This document shows, piece by piece, positions 30,256-36,977 of a stretch of DNA of 36,977 nucleotides. Under the pieces are notes generated by a model. That model was not told the origin of the DNA and did not search any database. It saw only the letters and a program-made list of their open reading frames with translations. Source of the DNA: Bacteroidales bacterium (GTDB lineage Bacteria; Bacteroidota; Bacteroidia; Bacteroidales; Marinilabiliaceae). The DNA is taken from NCBI GenBank assembly GCA_024401295.1, contig JAKSLG010000022.1, positions 1-36,977 on the forward strand, in the 5' to 3' direction. Each line of letters opens with the position of its first letter. The first letter of the stretch is position 1. Made by a program: the position numbers and the translations under genes.

Positions 30256-30972
30256 TTAGTCTTTTAGGCATGCAAGATACTGACGGATTGTCTCTTCAAT
30301 GCCCAGGTAGAGGGCATCGCTGATGAGTGCGTGGCCTATCGAAACCTCATCGCACCAAGGAATATTCTTGTGGAAGAATGCCAGGTTCTCAAGACTCAAG
30401 TCATGTCCGGCATTGAGTCCGAGACCACATTCACGTGCCACCTCTGCCGCCTTGACGTATGGCTCGATAGCCTTCTCCGGACCCTCCGGATAATGCGTGG
30501 CGTATGGCTCCGTATAAAGCTCTACACGGTCAGCACCGAGTTCCGCAGCCTTGCGCACCATCTCTGGTATAGGATCCACAAAAAGCGATACGCGTATGCC
30601 GCAGCTCTTGAAGTCGGCCACTACCTTTCTAAGGAAGTCAGCATGACGGATTGTGTCCCAGCCTGCATTGCTCGTTATTGCATCTTCCGCATCCGGCACA
30701 AGCGTCACCTGTGCTGGACGTATCTCTTTCACCAGCTCTATGAATTTTGGCACAGGGTTGCCTTCAATGTTGAATTCCTCTGTAAGTACAGGCTTTAGGT
30801 CATACACGTCGGCATAGCGGATATGACGCTCGTCAGGACGTGGATGCACTGTAATGCCCTGCGCCCCAAGACGTTCACAATCCAAGGCAAATTTTACTAC
30901 GTTAGGTGTGTTGCTGCCGCGTGCATTACGTATGGTGGCTACCTTATTGATGTTTATACTTAGCTTTGTCAT
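30256..30972 (-). CDS. pdxJ: Pyridoxine 5'-phosphate synthase
   Basis: A 238-aa TIM-barrel enzyme that condenses 1-deoxyxylulose-5-phosphate with 3-amino-2-oxopropyl phosphate to give pyridoxine 5'-phosphate. Seen: [19 protein letters not shown], the catalytic-His strand [28 protein letters not shown], the Glu strand [10 protein letters not shown], and [12 protein letters not shown] with the second His, then [13 protein letters not shown]. The start at 30972 matches the family; 19 upstream in-frame residues lie across the promoter. Confidence 0.97.
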   Translation of the reverse strand: MTKLSININKVATIRNARGSNTPNVVKFALDCERLGAQGITVHPRPDERHIRYADVYDLKPVLTEEFNIEGNPVPKFIELVKEIRPAQVTLVPDAEDAITSNAGWDTIRHADFLRKVVADFKSCGIRVSLFVDPIPEMVRKAAELGADRVELYTEPYATHYPEGPEKAIEPYVKAAEVARECGLGLNAGHDLSLENLAFFHKNIPWCDEVSIGHALISDALYLGIEETIRQYLACLKD

Positions 30973-30996
30973 CGGAAAACCATTTAATTTTTTGTG

Positions 30997-31059
30997 CAAA
31001 GCTACAGCGTGTTCCAATAAAACACACATCTTTGTTCCGAAATGGAAAATCTTTGTTCC
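30997..31059 (-). promoter_or_regulatory. pdxJ promoter with an upstream 11-bp direct repeat
   Basis: On the minus strand TAGCTTTG (31004-30997) fits the -7 box, 24 bases before the pdxJ ATG. Upstream, GGAACAAAGAT occurs twice (31059-31049 and 31038-31028) exactly 21 bases apart, i.e. on the same DNA face at about two helical turns. This is typical of a dimeric activator site (AraC- or MocR/PdxR-like). Confidence 0.6.
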
Positions 31060-31187
31060 TTTATTGTAAAAACATCACCACTCAAAGTGTTCGATGAGTT
31101 CTAAAGCATTGGTTATTCTTTCGTGAATTATCACAAGCAGGATTGGTATATATCGTACTCCCCAAAACACATGTTTAAGACATTGTT

Positions 31188-31219
31188 TTTGCATAACGAA
31201 CATATTTTGCATACTTTTG
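31188..31219 (+). promoter_or_regulatory. Promoter of the metal-uptake locus
   Basis: TTTG (31188-31191), 20 bases, then TACTTTTG (31212-31219), fitting the Bacteroidetes promoter, 22 bases before the first candidate start of the 111-aa gene. Confidence 0.7.
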
Positions 31220-31241
31220 CGCCGTTTTATAAAAAAACGCA

Positions 31242-31577
31242 TTGAACAATCTGGCTTCAAAATACAAACTAAAAGGTCTCTTCCTGCTGTTGTTGTATCT
31301 TATGATACTTGCAGCAAGTGCATTGCATACACATGAATGCAATGACGTAGACTTTGTGTGCCAGGATTGCTTGCACCATGTTGAACACAACGCACATGTC
31401 AGTCAGGCTTCCGCTATGGATTTTGACTGTATACTGTGCAAGATAATACACACTTCTTACTTCTCTCCAGAAGCACTGAATCTATCGGTAGCGGTGTTTC
31501 TGACCGTCTTGCTTGCCGTTTTCACACGCACAACATCTCTCAGACGCCACCTGCTATCGACCCAGACAAGGAGCTGA
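31242..31577 (+). CDS. Small His/Cys-rich membrane protein, leader gene of a TonB-receptor locus
   Basis: A 111-aa protein with a hydrophobic N-terminus (LFLLLLYLMILAASA), then a short periplasmic part with paired ligands (LHTHEC, CQDCLHHVEH, CILCKI) and a second hydrophobic segment (LSVAVFLTVLLAVF). Such small His/Cys proteins precede TonB receptors for metals in Bacteroidetes; a role in zinc or copper handling is inferred. The start is a TTG at 31242, the first candidate after the promoter; no ATG lies nearby in frame until residue 21. Its stop TGA overlaps the ATG of the receptor fragment (TGATG). Confidence 0.6.
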   Translation: MNNLASKYKLKGLFLLLLYLMILAASALHTHECNDVDFVCQDCLHHVEHNAHVSQASAMDFDCILCKIIHTSYFSPEALNLSVAVFLTVLLAVFTRTTSLRRHLLSTQTRS

Positions 31578-32620
31578 TGTTTCATCTCCACACGGGAAGT
31601 TCGCAGATTCAATTTCGTCTGACGCCCGACACTTCGTGGGAGTTGTATGGCGGCGTGTCTTTCATGATGCAGAACAACGGGATTGGCGGTTATGGTTTTC
31701 TAATACCATCCTACAAACGTCAAGAAGGTGGTGCATACATGTTAGCCAACTACCGTCATTCATCAGTTCTCCAGCTGAGTGGCAGCATTCGTTATGACTT
31801 AGGACACATTCATTCTCAACAACATGGAGAAGATGTGAGCGAAGTGGACAAGGCATTTCATGACTATTCCATGTCTTGGGGAGTAGAATATAAGCCTGGC
31901 TACAGAGATGTCTTACGAGCATCTGTCGGTCGTGCGTTTCGATTGCCCTCAGTCAATGAATTGACGTCAAACGGTGTTCATCATGGTGCTTTTCGCCACG
32001 AGATGGGCGACAGTTCTCTTGTAGGCGAACATGGGTGGCAAGTTGATTTGTCATACACGTCAAAACGGGGTCGTATAGAATACTCTCTGTCGCCATTCTA
32101 CAGTTATTATTCTCATTTCATAGCGCTACATCCTACAGGGCGTTGGTCGATGCTTCCCGATGCAGGACAAATATACCAATATGTCGATGCGCCGACCACC
32201 TTCATTGGTGGCGAGGTGAGTTTCAATGTACGATTGTGGCGAGGGTTGCACTATTCACTCACAGGTGAATATGTCTATACTTTCGACCATCACTCGCATA
32301 CGGCAACGCCATACTCCCCTCCTGCCAATATGCATAACACGCTGAGCTGGGAGTCCTTACGCTGGCGATGCTACGCCGAATGTCAGAGCGTTGCAGCTCA
32401 GCATAGGGTGTGTCACAATGAAATGGAGACCAATGGCTACAATATATTCAACATAGGCGGAAGTGTTGATATTGCGTTGCATCAACGGAAATTGTCGTTG
32501 ATGCTTAACATTCGCAACCTCTTCGACACCTCTTATTTCAACCATCTTAGTTTTTACCGACGTATCGAATTGCCAGAGGCGGGCATCGATATTCAAACAA
32601 CAATTCGCCTCAACTATTAA
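31577..32620 (+). pseudogene. TonB-dependent receptor lacking its signal peptide, plug and first strands
   Basis: A 347-aa frame equal to the C-terminal half of an outer-membrane TonB-dependent receptor barrel. Seen: SWELYGGVSFMMQNNGIGGY, VLQLSGSIRYDLG, VLRASVGRAFRLPSVNELT, GWQVDLSYTSKRGRIEYSL, LMLNIRNLFDTSYFNH and a terminal aromatic (RLNY). Intact relatives are about 650-750 residues with a signal peptide and plug. Here nothing of those is present, and the frame begins right at the end of the small His/Cys gene, indicating an internal deletion of roughly 0.9-1.2 kb. Without export signal and plug it should not work as a receptor. The open frame extends upstream to 31436 but out of homology. 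Confidence 0.8.
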
Positions 32621-32633
32621 AAAATCAATAATC

Positions 32634-33134
32634 ATGAAAAAGTTTGGTATTCTTTCAATACTCTCAATTGCATTCGCATTCACATTCACAGCATGTGATA
32701 AGGACGATGATGTAGACACTGTCAACCCTGTCATCGAACTCGATGAGCCGGAAGACGGCGACGAATTGCTGATCGGCGCTGGTGTTCACTTTGAGTGTGA
32801 TTTCTCTGACAATGTCATGTTGGGTAGCTACATGATTGAGATTCACAACAATTTTGACGGCCATAGCCACAAGGCAAACAAAAGCGAGGAGGCTCTCGAG
32901 CCATTCTTCTTCAAGAAGTCTTATGACCTCACAGGCTTGCGCAATGCTCACGAACATCATCACGACATTGTCATTCCTGAAAATGCCACTCCAGGCAACT
33001 ATCATCTCGTCGTTTATTGCACCGATGCTGCTGGTAACCAGTCACTCGTAGCACGCGAGATTGTTCTCTCACATGATGCCGAAGAACACCACCATCATCA
33101 CGACGGCGATGATGATGACGATGACGAAGACTAA
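32634..33134 (+). CDS. DUF4625 lipoprotein with His/Asp-rich tail
   Basis: A 166-aa predicted lipoprotein: signal peptide with lipobox FTFTAC (Cys near residue 20), then an Asp-rich linker and an Ig-like DUF4625 domain (NPVIELDEPEDGDELLIGAG, VHFECDFSDN, IEIHNNFDGHSHK, PGNYHLVVYCTDAAGN). The C-terminus is a strong metal-binding stretch (EEHHHHHDGDDDDDDED). It lies 14 bases after the receptor fragment and is probably the metal-binding partner of that receptor. It remains intact although the receptor is truncated. Confidence 0.87.
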   Translation: MKKFGILSILSIAFAFTFTACDKDDDVDTVNPVIELDEPEDGDELLIGAGVHFECDFSDNVMLGSYMIEIHNNFDGHSHKANKSEEALEPFFFKKSYDLTGLRNAHEHHHDIVIPENATPGNYHLVVYCTDAAGNQSLVAREIVLSHDAEEHHHHHDGDDDDDDED

Positions 33135-33155
33135 TCGCGGACAGATAAAAAGAAG

Positions 33156-33200
33156 CCCCCAAGTGCTGTGCGAAACATGACACTTGGGGGTATTTGTTTT
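33156..33200 (+). terminator. Terminator of the metal-uptake locus
   Basis: A 10-bp perfect stem (CCCCCAAGTG 33156-33165, CACTTGGGGG 33181-33190) followed by TATTTGTTTT. It begins 22 bases after the DUF4625 stop. Confidence 0.85.
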
Positions 33201-33301
33201 GCCTCTGTTCTTAGGCAAATATGACATCTATTCTGGTGTCACATCAGAAATATTGGTTATAACTCCCAAAGTTCAGGTATGACAAATACATATAATGTGT
33301 G

Positions 33302-33309
33302 TACCTTTG
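33302..33309 (+). promoter_or_regulatory. -7 box for the DXS-like operon
   Basis: TACCTTTG fits TAnnTTTG and lies 44 bases before the ATG at 33353; no convincing -33 TTTG, as is common for promoters that need an activator. Confidence 0.5.
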
Positions 33310-33352
33310 TACTCGGTTTGTCGTCATCAAAGTAAAATATAATTAATCATTT

Positions 33353-35113
33353 ATGTATATAGAGAAGATTCAGTCGCCAGTCGACTTGAAAGGGCTGGAC
33401 ATTGATGCATTAAAGGTCGTTGCAGACGAGACACGCGCTGCTGTTCTTAATCGCGTCAGCAAGCATGGTGGTCACGTAGGTCCTAACCTCGGATTTGTGG
33501 AGGCAACCGTAGCTCTACACTATGTGTTCAATGCTCCAGAGGATAAGTTCGTGTTTGACGTAAGCCACCAGTGCTACCCCCACAAGGTTCTTACCGGACG
33601 TGCCGCAGGTTTTCTTGGTGACGTAGAGGACATGAATGCCATAAGCGGTTACTCATCACCTGCTGAAAGTCCTGTATATGACAACTTCGAGGTTGGCCAC
33701 ACTTCTACTTCTATCAGCCTTGCTACTGGTCTGCAGAAGGCTCGCGACATAAAGGGTACAAAGGAGAATATCATAGCCATCATAGGTGATGGTTCACTCT
33801 CGGGAGGCGAAGCTTTTGAGGGACTTGACGAAGCATCCGAACTTGGCACAGGCATCATCATCGTGGTCAATGACAACGAGATGTCCATAGCCGAGAATCA
33901 TGGTGGTATTTACAAGAATCTGCGTGCTTTGCGCGAAAGCAATGGCGAGTGCAATCATAACTGGTTTAAGGCGTGGGGCTTCGAATACAAATATCTCGAA
34001 GAGGGCAACGATATCCAGAAGCTCATCGAGCTCTTCAAGACGGTCAAAGATACCGATAAGCCTACCGTTGTTCACATCCATACAGAAAAAGGACACGGTT
34101 TCCAACCAGCCATCGACAACAAAGAAGCATGGCATTGGGGCATGCCTTTCAATATCACCGACGGCAGCCGACCAGCAAGTCTACACTATGAGAGCTACGA
34201 AGAACTCTTCAGCAACTGGATGTTGAAGGAGATGAAATCCGACAAGTCACTCATAGCCGTTACGGCTGGTACACCTGCTGCGGGTGGTTTCTCACCTAAG
34301 AAGCGTCAGGAGGCTGGTATTCAGCATATCGACATGGGCATCGCCGAAGAGCAGGCCTGCGCTATGAGTAGCGGTATGGCCAAGGGCGGTCTTCGTCCTG
34401 TCTGGACTGTCTATTCAACTTTCATCCAGCGCACATACGACCAGATTGCTCAAGACCTCTGCATCAACTCCAATCCTGCTGTCATCAACGTCATGTGGGG
34501 CGGCACAGGCACGATGAACGACATCACTCACATCTGCCTCTTCGACATCCCTATGCTCTGCAGCATTCCTGGTCTTATCTACCTTGCGCCAACAACCTGT
34601 GAGGAGTATTTCGCTATGCTAAGCTGGGCAGTTAAGCAGGACAAGAAACCAATCGCTATCCGCGTTCCTAGCAATGGTGTTCACCACACTTCCGAACTTG
34701 TCGAATCTGAATTCTCATTCACACCTAAGTATAAGGTTGCCCATAAGGGCTCTGAGGTAGCCATCATAGCAGCTGGCTCTTTCTACCAGAAAGCCGAGAA
34801 TGTGCTCATGCTTCTTGCCACTAAGGGCATCAACGCCACACTCATCAATCCACGTTATCTCAACGAGGTCGATGCCACTACTCTCGACTCTCTCAAGGCC
34901 AGCCACAAGCTTGTCGTCACTCTCGAAGACGGTTGCAAGGATGGAGGTTTCGGCGAGCGCATAGCATCATATTACGGAACATCAGACATGAAGGTGCTTG
35001 TCGGTGGCGTTAAGAAGGATCTCTACGACCGTTTCGACCTTAATCAGCTTCTCTCCGACAACCGTCTGCTCGACGAACAGATTGTTGAGGACATCATCAA
35101 GATTATCAAATAA
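33353..35113 (+). CDS. 1-deoxy-D-xylulose-5-phosphate synthase-like enzyme
   Basis: A 586-aa thiamine-diphosphate enzyme of the DXS/transketolase family, shorter than typical DXS (about 620-640). Seen: GGHVGPNLGFVEATVALHYV, FDVSHQCYPHKVLTG, the ThDP motif GDGSLSGGEAF...NDNEMSIAEN near residues 144-180, DMGIAEEQACAMSSGMAKGG and YSTFIQRTYDQIAQD. Where DXS has the DRAG(xVG) segment whose Arg helps hold the substrate phosphate, this protein has MWGGTGTMNDITH; and the later RYPRG is RVPSNG. The acceptor substrate may therefore not be glyceraldehyde-3-phosphate. It is followed 2 bases later by an AraC-type regulator. It may be a paralogue with another role; the housekeeping dxs may lie elsewhere. 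Confidence 0.82.
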   Translation: MYIEKIQSPVDLKGLDIDALKVVADETRAAVLNRVSKHGGHVGPNLGFVEATVALHYVFNAPEDKFVFDVSHQCYPHKVLTGRAAGFLGDVEDMNAISGYSSPAESPVYDNFEVGHTSTSISLATGLQKARDIKGTKENIIAIIGDGSLSGGEAFEGLDEASELGTGIIIVVNDNEMSIAENHGGIYKNLRALRESNGECNHNWFKAWGFEYKYLEEGNDIQKLIELFKTVKDTDKPTVVHIHTEKGHGFQPAIDNKEAWHWGMPFNITDGSRPASLHYESYEELFSNWMLKEMKSDKSLIAVTAGTPAAGGFSPKKRQEAGIQHIDMGIAEEQACAMSSGMAKGGLRPVWTVYSTFIQRTYDQIAQDLCINSNPAVINVMWGGTGTMNDITHICLFDIPMLCSIPGLIYLAPTTCEEYFAMLSWAVKQDKKPIAIRVPSNGVHHTSELVESEFSFTPKYKVAHKGSEVAIIAAGSFYQKAENVLMLLATKGINATLINPRYLNEVDATTLDSLKASHKLVVTLEDGCKDGGFGERIASYYGTSDMKVLVGGVKKDLYDRFDLNQLLSDNRLLDEQIVEDIIKIIK

Positions 35114-35115
35114 CT

Positions 35116-36003
35116 ATGCAAGATATATATCTTAATAGCATACAGGATTTCAACGACTACCAGGGGGTGGAGACTCTCCATCCTTTGGTTAGCGTTGTCC
35201 GTGTCGAAAATACCGACCACATCAAGGAGTGTGTCATGCACTACGGACTCTATGCCGTATATCTCAAAGAAAACAAGGGATGCAAGTTGTCCTACGGCCG
35301 TACGCCATACGACTTCGACGAGATGACGGTCACATCCTTTGCTCCAGGACAGAGCATCAGGGTCGAGCCCAATCCCGATGTGCCTTTTGCTAAGTTTACG
35401 GCTCTTGTCTTTCATCCCGATATTCTGAACCGTACCGAACTTGGCAAGAACATGCGTCGCTACGAGTTTTTCGATTACACAAGCACAGAGGCTCTTCATT
35501 TATCCCAGCAAGAGATTGAGGTGTTCAAGGGCGTACTCTCTATGATCGAACAAGAGCTTCATCGCTCAATCGACAAGCATACTCGTGAGCTCATAGTTTC
35601 GAATATCGAGTTGCTGCTCAACTATTGCCTCCGTTTCTACGACCGTCAGTTCATCACACGCGAGGAGATCAACCATTCGGTGGTCAAGAAGTTCACTTCG
35701 CTACTCGACTCATACATCGAAGAAAAAGCAGAGACGGAAGGATTGCCATCTGTCGCCTATTTTGCCGAGAAATGCTGCCTCTCTACTGGTTATTTCGGTA
35801 CGTTGGTAAAGACCGAGACTGGCCGCACAGCCAAAGACCTCATCAACGAACGTCTGTTGGCACGTGCCAAGGCTCTGCTGAGCGACGACACGAAGACAAT
35901 ATCCGCCATCGGTCAGAATCTCGGTTTCGAATACCCTCAGCATTTTGTCCGTTTCTTCAAAGGATTGACGGGTAAGACTCCAGCCCAGTGGCGAGCAGCA
36001 TAG
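35116..36003 (+). CDS. AraC-family transcriptional regulator
   Basis: A 295-aa protein. The N-terminal about 180 residues form a cupin-like sensing region (MHYGLYAVYLKENKGCKLSY, TVTSFAPGQSIRVEP). The C-terminal about 100 residues hold the two HTH motifs of AraC proteins: LPSVAYFAEKCCLSTGYFGT and TISAIGQNLGFEYPQHFVRF, then GLTGKTPAQWR. The start is 2 bases after the DXS-like stop, so the two are co-expressed. It probably controls this operon; its effector is unknown. Confidence 0.92.
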   Translation: MQDIYLNSIQDFNDYQGVETLHPLVSVVRVENTDHIKECVMHYGLYAVYLKENKGCKLSYGRTPYDFDEMTVTSFAPGQSIRVEPNPDVPFAKFTALVFHPDILNRTELGKNMRRYEFFDYTSTEALHLSQQEIEVFKGVLSMIEQELHRSIDKHTRELIVSNIELLLNYCLRFYDRQFITREEINHSVVKKFTSLLDSYIEEKAETEGLPSVAYFAEKCCLSTGYFGTLVKTETGRTAKDLINERLLARAKALLSDDTKTISAIGQNLGFEYPQHFVRFFKGLTGKTPAQWRAA

Positions 36004-36048
36004 TATCAAACAGAAATAATCTGATACGATTAAATGAATTTTGAAGAC

Positions 36049-36585
36049 ATGAGAAAGATAGTTGTCATCTCCACCAGTTTACGCGTTCACTCCAACTCCG
36101 ACGCTTTGGCCAACGAGTTTATCCGTGGAGCACAGGATGCAGGACATGACGTGGAGAAAATCTCCCTCGTCGACAAGAACATACAGTTTTGCAAAGGATG
36201 TCTTGCCTGCCAGAAATTAGGCAAATGTGTCATAAAGGACGATGTGAATGATATCATGGCAAAGGTTATTGATGCCGACGTCGTTGTTTGGGCTACTCCA
36301 ATATATTACTACGAGATGAGTGGACAGATGAAGACACTTATCGACCGTATGAATGCCATGTATTCACAGGATTACAAGTTCCGCGACATTTACATGCTCA
36401 CTACAGCGGCTGAGAATGAGGAGTCTGTGCCTAAACGTGCGGAGGCTGGACTTACAGGTTGGATCGACTGCTATCCAAAGTGCGAACTCAAAGGCACTCT
36501 CTTCTGCGGTGGCGTGAACGACCCACGAGACATCGAAGGCAACGCCAAATTGCAGGCGGCATACGAAATGGGAGGAAAAATATAA
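36049..36585 (+). CDS. NAD(P)H-dependent flavoprotein with Isf-like cysteine cluster
   Basis: A 178-aa flavodoxin-fold oxidoreductase (FMN_red family). MRKIVVISTSLRVHSNS forms the FMN phosphate loop, VVVWATPIYYYEMSGQMK the second FMN contact. Between them CKGCLACQKLGKC has the spacing C-x2-C-x2-C-x5-C of iron-sulfur flavoproteins (Isf), so a 4Fe-4S cluster is possible but not shown. The Met at 36049 fits the family; an ATG at 36034 would add five residues. It follows the AraC gene and may be its target. Confidence 0.88.
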   Translation: MRKIVVISTSLRVHSNSDALANEFIRGAQDAGHDVEKISLVDKNIQFCKGCLACQKLGKCVIKDDVNDIMAKVIDADVVVWATPIYYYEMSGQMKTLIDRMNAMYSQDYKFRDIYMLTTAAENEESVPKRAEAGLTGWIDCYPKCELKGTLFCGGVNDPRDIEGNAKLQAAYEMGGKI

Positions 36586-36587
36586 TA

Positions 36588-36695
36588 AATAAAATTTGGA
36601 TTGCCGTAGGCGAAGGCTCTATCATCCGTGTGGCTCCTGCTGGCGTACGTGCCTTGCGCAACACCTCCAAGAATAAATGGAAGAAAATCGTATGA
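36588..36695 (+). other. Unassigned short frame between flavoprotein and SDR genes
   Basis: An open frame of about 35 codons (…KIWIAVGEGSIIRVAP, then AGVRALRNTSKNKW) fills the gap, continuing without an ATG from the flavoprotein stop, and its TGA overlaps the ATG of the SDR gene (ATGA). The overlap hints at real or former translation. I do not recognise it; it may be the remnant of a gene lost between the two. Confidence 0.35.
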
Positions 36696-36977
36696 CAATG
36701 AAATCTATTCTTTTGCTCGTAGGAGCAGGTCAAATAGGAATGGCCATTGCCCGACGCATGGGTTACGGCATGAAGATAGTCGTAGCGGACAAGAACATAG
36801 ACCATGCCCATGCCATTTGCAATATAATGCGCAATGCCGGATATGATGTTGAACCCACCGAGATGGATTTGGCGTCAAGGGAATCTATCGTGGCTGCAAT
36901 CGGAAAGGCAACGTCGCTAGGAGAACTGAAGATGATGGTTTGCGCTGCTGGCGTATCACCAAGTCAAGCTCCTATAG
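36692..36977 (+). CDS. Short-chain dehydrogenase/reductase, cut by the window end
   Basis: The partial frame runs off the window: about 95 residues. It begins MTMKSILLLVGAGQIGMAIA with a dinucleotide-binding G-x-G-x-x-G loop, continues KIVVADKNIDHAHA (Asp after the second strand, favouring NAD), EMDLASRESIVAAIG, and MVCAAGVSPSQAP, the counterpart of the SDR NAAG strand. A second Met lies at 36698. It is the last visible member of the DXS-like/AraC/flavoprotein run. The catalytic Ser-Tyr-Lys would lie beyond the window. Confidence 0.82.
   Translation, partial: MTMKSILLLVGAGQIGMAIARRMGYGMKIVVADKNIDHAHAICNIMRNAGYDVEPTEMDLASRESIVAAIGKATSLGELKMMVCAAGVSPSQAPI

Noticed and set aside
31075-31260. 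A 61-residue minus-strand frame upstream of the metal locus
   Set aside because: It overlaps the promoter and start of the His/Cys gene, has no recognisable features, and ends in the pdxJ upstream region.
30256-35113. pdxJ and the DXS-like gene as one vitamin B6 module
   Set aside because: They lie on opposite strands with the metal-uptake locus between them, and the DXS-like protein lacks the usual substrate motif, so co-function is not supported by the layout.

Overview
The window comes from a Bacteroidales chromosome, most like Prevotella/Segatella or a close relative. The reasons are the TAnnTTTG promoters with an upstream TTTG/TTG box, the carboxynorspermidine route to spermidine (NspC), a short archaeal-type ProRS, and families largely confined to this phylum: FISUMP surface proteins, VirE_N/DUF3987 primases, DUF4248-like regulators, AAA/DUF4143 ATPases and DUF4625 lipoproteins. 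I see no rRNA, tRNA or CRISPR array.

Layout. (1) 1-3.0 kb: a membrane-anchored UvrD/HelD-like helicase. (2) 3.05-8.9 kb: a small integrative element. It has a DUF4248-like HTH gene on the minus strand, an unknown 159-aa protein, an excisionase-type HTH protein, a VirE_N primase-like protein overlapping a PriCT-2/DUF3987 ATPase, and a convergent tyrosine recombinase. A 35-bp, 32/35-matched inverted repeat made of TGCGA boxes brackets the replication genes. A palindrome-rich segment precedes the integrase gene. No relaxase or capsid gene is visible. A tape-measure fragment (8.9-9.4 kb) lies just outside. (3) 9.5-22.8 kb: ordinary chromosomal genes: rpe, a TsaC-like gene, an RluA-family gene, panB, pbpC, a TPR/SpoIIE phosphatase, nspC, proS, a DUF486 gene, two small proteins, bcp, a NifX-like gene, greA and a lipoprotein gene.

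(4) 22.9-29.6 kb is the most unusual part. A secreted FISUMP/beta-helix protein with a short conserved C-terminal tail is followed by three different AAA/DUF4143 ATPase genes. The intergenic spaces carry related hairpin/terminator cassettes. The tail recurs twice more, once as an orphan fragment after the second ATPase gene and once fused directly to a signal peptide in a 43-aa mini-gene. Each ATPase promoter carries its own unrelated 2-3 copy direct repeat placed on or beside the -33 box, so the architecture is shared although the sequences are not. An IS-end-like 46-nt palindrome closes the region.

(5) 29.6-37 kb: pdxJ with an unidentified TIM-barrel partner; a metal-uptake locus (His/Cys small membrane protein, TonB receptor, DUF4625 lipoprotein with a His/Asp tail) whose receptor has lost its N-terminal half; and an apparent operon of a DXS-like enzyme, an AraC regulator, a flavoprotein with Isf-type cysteines and an SDR cut by the window end.

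My best candidate for an undescribed system is the ATPase island, with its matched promoter repeats and its tail/terminator cassettes. Second is the minimal integrative element bracketed by inverted TGCGA boxes.
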